A stretch of DNA of 64,000 nucleotides from a candidate division Zixibacteria bacterium SM23_81. GTDB taxonomy: Bacteria; SM23-81. The DNA lies in the NCBI GenBank assembly GCA_001304015.1, contig LJUY01000001.1:141520-205519 (forward strand), in the 5' to 3' direction. Both the position numbers and the translations under genes were made by a program. Positions 60,819 through 64,000 of the stretch are shown piece after piece (the first letter of the stretch is position 1; every line of letters starts with the position of its first letter). Under the pieces are notes generated by a model. It saw nothing but the letters and a program-made list of their open reading frames with translations. It made no database searches and was not told where the DNA came from.

Positions 60819-62486
60819 CTATTGTTCTTCAGTCGCGCCTGCTGGTCTGAGCCGTTTTCTCTCTCTGTGTTTCGCTTCCATCTTCTCAGCCTTAGGCTCG
60901 GCCCTTGACCTGGCCGCCTCGAGCTCTGCCAGCTCCTGTTCAGAAGTGGGGATCTTCAGGGCCAACTTTTTTTCATAACCTTTCCTACGACCTATGGCGG
61001 TCCAATCGAACTCCACGTCCAATGCCCCCGTCTCTGAGCGAACTGTGAAGCCATCGACCGATCTTTCAGCAATATAGATCCCACTCCACTTCCCCGATGG
61101 AGTGATCGTAATCTTCAGCGGCACGCGTGGGGAAATGGCGTCTGAGAAAAGAGGCTCGAAAGAGATATGTGCTTCACCATTGGAGAGCCTTCCGGTCCCT
61201 GAGGCCATTATCTCCTCGTAAGGTGTGCAGAGAGTCGAAACGGCTTCTCTCCCGTGTGAGGTTTGGACGACCTTTGACACAGTGCCAGTAATGACCGCAT
61301 AGCCGTTAACATAGAGTCCTGGATAGAGGCTGTCCAGGTTGGTCGCATATAAAGCGTATGTCGTGCCGTTCGATGTGTGAAAATACCCTCCCCTCCCACT
61401 GGCGAATGTCACGTGCACCCCGTCACCACCTGAGGCCATGACGCTCACTCCGTTATCAACATGATCTCTTATGTCTATGCCGTCGTCGGTGGGACTATAA
61501 ATGTATACGCCATCTTCGTGAGGATCCCAGATGCCCACTCCAAACCGGCCAGAGGTTTGGATAGCTACGCCATCATTGGCAGAGGCCTCAACGTATATCC
61601 CATCTGTGCCAGAATTCCAGACACCTAATCCCACATTGGCCACGGAATCTATTTCCACGCCGTTGGATCCACCATCCGTAATCCAAACTCCATTGCCGCC
61701 AGGCTTCCTGATCCACGCACCAACATCGATTGGGGTATCGACATACAGCCCATCGTAACCAGGATTCCATATGCCTATTCCTAACCGGTTGGGAGCTACG
61801 ATCTGCAACCCATCATAGGTGACCACGGAGTCTATAAAAACCCCGCTGGATACAGCATCCGAGATTTTCACTCCATAACCGCCAGCGTTTTGGATATGTA
61901 TACCATTTTCGGCAGGAGCATCAATGTACACCCCATCTTTGCCAGATGAGTTGATGCCGATATCGCCAGCCACGTGTAGCCTGTATCCTGGAAGTGACGT
62001 GCCGATGCCCACGGAATCGGTGCCAGTTTCCAGTCTAACCACTGTGCCCTCATCCACCCAACCGCCACTCGCACCACCCCCTCCGCTGCGGGCATACACG
62101 GCGGTATCTGCTTCTTCAGCCCGGTAGGAGTATCCCACCGACGCAATTCGCTGCCGTGGCTCAAGCTCCGGATCGCCGCCAACTTGAATTCCCAGCCAGC
62201 GCTCAGGCTCTGTGAAGACCGTATCCTGGATGCTATTTACTCTGCCTAGAAGAACGTTGAACAGCCCTTTGTCAACTTCAACAGCCGTTTGTGTCTCGGT
62301 CCATACCTGTATTCCTCCTGTGGAATCGTTATAAATGGAAAAAGTTATGGAAATTGTGGTGTCCAGAGCGACACCACCTCCATCGGTGAGTGTGCCCTGG
62401 TAGTTGATCAAGCCGGGCACTTCAGCCATCGCCGCCATCGATAGCATCACCAAAGACGACACAAGCACAAAAGCGATTGCTCTCAT
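60819..62486 (-). CDS. Exported repeat protein (tail-fibre/beta-helix-like)
   Basis: A 555-residue exported protein with signal (AIAFVLVSSLVMLSMAAMAEV). The head (YQGTLTDGGG, FSIYNDSTGGIQVW, RWLGIQVGGDPELEPRQRI in parts) is a domain often seen in secreted proteins of FCB and other metagenome genomes. Residues about 185-345 are some ten short repeats of the form DG-(V/L/I)-x-(I/V)-x-x-P/S...G-V/I (DGVYIDAPAEN, NGIHIQNAGGYG, DGLYVDTPID), expected to stack as a beta-helix. The C-terminal part ends in a charged coil. Likely a surface or extracellular fibre. AAGGA precedes the ATG. Confidence 0.7.
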   Translation of the reverse strand: MRAIAFVLVSSLVMLSMAAMAEVPGLINYQGTLTDGGGVALDTTISITFSIYNDSTGGIQVWTETQTAVEVDKGLFNVLLGRVNSIQDTVFTEPERWLGIQVGGDPELEPRQRIASVGYSYRAEEADTAVYARSGGGGASGGWVDEGTVVRLETGTDSVGIGTSLPGYRLHVAGDIGINSSGKDGVYIDAPAENGIHIQNAGGYGVKISDAVSSGVFIDSVVTYDGLQIVAPNRLGIGIWNPGYDGLYVDTPIDVGAWIRKPGGNGVWITDGGSNGVEIDSVANVGLGVWNSGTDGIYVEASANDGVAIQTSGRFGVGIWDPHEDGVYIYSPTDDGIDIRDHVDNGVSVMASGGDGVHVTFASGRGGYFHTSNGTTYALYATNLDSLYPGLYVNGYAVITGTVSKVVQTSHGREAVSTLCTPYEEIMASGTGRLSNGEAHISFEPLFSDAISPRVPLKITITPSGKWSGIYIAERSVDGFTVRSETGALDVEFDWTAIGRRKGYEKKLALKIPTSEQELAELEAARSRAEPKAEKMEAKHRERKRLRPAGATEEQ

Positions 62487-62626
62487 GGCGCACGTCCTTG
62501 GTTGTGAGAAGAAAGGGGTTGTTACTTCAAAGACTACCGCATGACGGAATTCGCTAGGTTAATCCCCACAACATCTCACTTACAATAACCTTCTTCAGCT
62601 TTTTCCTGATCTTAGCTCCAAGGGTC

Positions 62627-64000
62627 TTACGGATTCAGTTTATCGATTGTGTACGTTATCTTGCATCCAAAAAAGCGCATGTTAAAGGACTCCGTGTTAT
62701 GTTGATCCCAGAAGACGCTCACAAGATATTGATAAGGTGAGTTATCTATTGTCGGTGAATCAATCGTATTATCAGATGAGGATTGAACCGAGGTGGAAGA
62801 TCCACTAGTTGTAAGGGTAATCTGTGCCATTTGAGTTGTTAACATCGACTCATAATTATGCCTGCGAACTAAGCGCGCATTCACGTCTATATCCTCACCA
62901 GCCTCATTATCGTAGTAATAGACTCTAAATTCTGTAACGGTTGCTCCATCAGGTAGGTGTACGGGGCTGTAAAGGGTCGTTACATATGGTAATGCATCAC
63001 CGAAGACAAATCCACAACCCCACTCGTGGAGAACATAGTAATCGTCGTCACCTGCATCGGCCTGTTGGAATTCACAGGCTGGCATGTTCAAGTAATGTGT
63101 TTTGGTTGTTGAATAACGATAAGCTCCGCTAACCCTTGCGTCTCCTGATACATCAAGTTCCTCGTCCGGGCTGGTTATTCCGATACCCACGCTCCCCTGG
63201 AAATAGTTGCGGCCGCCGGTGAAGTATCCTGCATGACCATTGGGATTATCGGTGTGGCCCCATACGCCGCGGTTGTTCCCCCCGGTGTTTGTGGCTTCTC
63301 CATAGACGCCAGCGGCTCCGTTATCGCCGTCCGTGCGGCCGTACACGCCGATGCCGGTGCTGTACTCATCGCCGTTATCCGCGAGTCCGTAGATGGCAAT
63401 GCCGTTGGGGCTGATATTCTCGCCGTAGAAAGCATAAGCGTTGCCCGATTCCGACTCGTTGAACCCATACACCGCGATCCCCGTTGGACTAGAGGAATAA
63501 GCGTCCACCCCGTAGCCCGAACTCCCCGTTGCATAGGCGCGCACGGCGGTGCCGCTCGAGTTGCGAACCTCCAGGGCACAGCCGGGAGTGAGGGTCCCGA
63601 TGCCGACCTTGCCATAATTTACAAGAACATCGCCATACTGGACAAGGACATCGCCAGTCTGAAATCGAGCCGCCGGCCCTGTGCTGTAGTTTCTGGCATA
63701 AAGAGCCGCCAATGTGGCGTGGTCGTTCTCGACATAAATCCCTATACCACCCGTCGTCTGAACATCCAGTTTTCGTGCTGGAGTCGCTGTCCCAATGCCC
63801 ACATTGCCCGACACAGCAGAATAGATGTTGCTGCCCGAAATGGTCCAGTCGCCATCATCGACAGCCAGTGCCTTCCGGCTATAGTCGGCCGTATCGGCCT
63901 CGGCAGCCTGAAAGGCATAGCCCACACTGGCTATCCGCTGCCGGGGCGCCAGCTCAGGATCAACTCCCACCTGAACGCCGAGCCAACGTGACGCACCATT
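62627..64000 (-). CDS. Exported tail-fibre-like protein, 5' end beyond window
   Basis: The frame is open to the window edge at 64000, so the N-terminus is missing. The visible 457 residues begin inside the same head domain as the neighbouring gene (RWLGVQVGVDPELAPRQRI in parts) and continue with tail-fibre motifs: NVGIGTATPARKLDV, VGIGTLTPGCALEV, VGIGITSPDEELDV (the 'VGIGT..P...L.V' units of phage tail-fibre proteins) and YGxN/YGE-type repeats (GVYGRTDGDNGAAGVYGEAT). The last 150 residues form a globular domain without recognised family. A paralogue of the 60819-62486 product, 140 bases upstream of it. Confidence 0.72.
   Translation of the reverse strand, partial: NGASRWLGVQVGVDPELAPRQRIASVGYAFQAAEADTADYSRKALAVDDGDWTISGSNIYSAVSGNVGIGTATPARKLDVQTTGGIGIYVENDHATLAALYARNYSTGPAARFQTGDVLVQYGDVLVNYGKVGIGTLTPGCALEVRNSSGTAVRAYATGSSGYGVDAYSSSPTGIAVYGFNESESGNAYAFYGENISPNGIAIYGLADNGDEYSTGIGVYGRTDGDNGAAGVYGEATNTGGNNRGVWGHTDNPNGHAGYFTGGRNYFQGSVGIGITSPDEELDVSGDARVSGAYRYSTTKTHYLNMPACEFQQADAGDDDYYVLHEWGCGFVFGDALPYVTTLYSPVHLPDGATVTEFRVYYYDNEAGEDIDVNARLVRRHNYESMLTTQMAQITLTTSGSSTSVQSSSDNTIDSPTIDNSPYQYLVSVFWDQHNTESFNMRFFGCKITYTIDKLNP

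Noticed and set aside
63233..63991. 252-codon plus-strand open frame at the right edge
   Set aside because: Antisense to the tail-fibre-like gene, whose repeats give long complementary open frames; no ribosome site or family match.

Overview
This window comes from a free-living diderm bacterium of roughly even base composition. It is most likely an uncultured candidate phylum of the Fibrobacteres-Chlorobi-Bacteroidetes (FCB) group; no 16S gene is present, so that placement is inference. The outer-membrane character is clear: an OmpA/thrombospondin-type-3 protein, a small beta-barrel, the LapA-LapB pair and several lipoprotein or exported proteins. FCB membership is suggested by exported proteins ending in a FlgD-like 'type A' secretion tail (NPFN...YN..G..SG.Y.Y...). 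Nearly all genes lie on the minus strand, and many are joined by 1-4 base stop/start overlaps.

Layout. 1-1,082: the 5' end of a HEAT/LRV-repeat gene, then an AT-rich gene-poor stretch holding half of a tRNA-Arg gene. 1,083-7,431: beta-barrel protein, CCA-adding enzyme, exported DUF4185 protein, OmpA-like protein and a fumarylacetoacetase-family enzyme. 7,498-12,442: apt, acylphosphatase, SLOG protein, two tRNA-Pro genes, COG2426 membrane protein, pcm, surE, a glycosyltransferase and a MerR regulator. 12,530-24,504: gpsA, plsY, der, a PDZ/radical-SAM/DUF512 protein, two envelope proteins, miaA, mutL and mutS. 24,716-27,285: lapA, lapB and a TPR-SPOR protein. 27,406-41,846: a long run of translation and RNA genes, rimP-nusA-infB-ylxP-rbfA-nrnA-truB-ribF-rpsO-pnp-M16 peptidase-mtaB-miaB. 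41,958-43,908: proS, tRNA-Gly and tRNA-Arg. 44,078-53,397: large exported enzymes interrupted by a DUF72 gene and an intact IS1595-type insertion sequence. 53,464-58,697: an EVE-domain protein fused to a nuclease-like domain, an Fe-S protein, a CDP-alcohol phosphatidyltransferase, GtrA and PEP synthase. 58,991-60,513: a thioredoxin-fold protein disulfide oxidoreductase, cutA, ferredoxin and tRNA-Leu. 60,636-64,000: a structured RNA candidate and two tandem exported repeat proteins, the last cut by the window edge.

The most striking item is the protein disulfide oxidoreductase gene at 58,991-59,641. Its second redox site reads TGA-Pro-Tyr-Cys, and a perfect 7-bp hairpin with a GUGU loop begins 11 bases after the TGA, which is what a bacterial selenocysteine insertion signal looks like. 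The same frame also carries one TAG at a non-catalytic position, so it is either a selenoprotein with an amber lesion or error, or a decaying gene. Other points of note: a promoter-driven 5' half of tRNA-Arg(CCU), an EVE-nuclease fusion, a folded RNA candidate, a duplicated helix-hairpin-helix unit in nusA, a heptamer tandem repeat forming the C-terminus of an exported protein, and a set of TTGACA-type promoters whose spacers are all exactly 17 bases. All assignments were made by reading; no database search was run.
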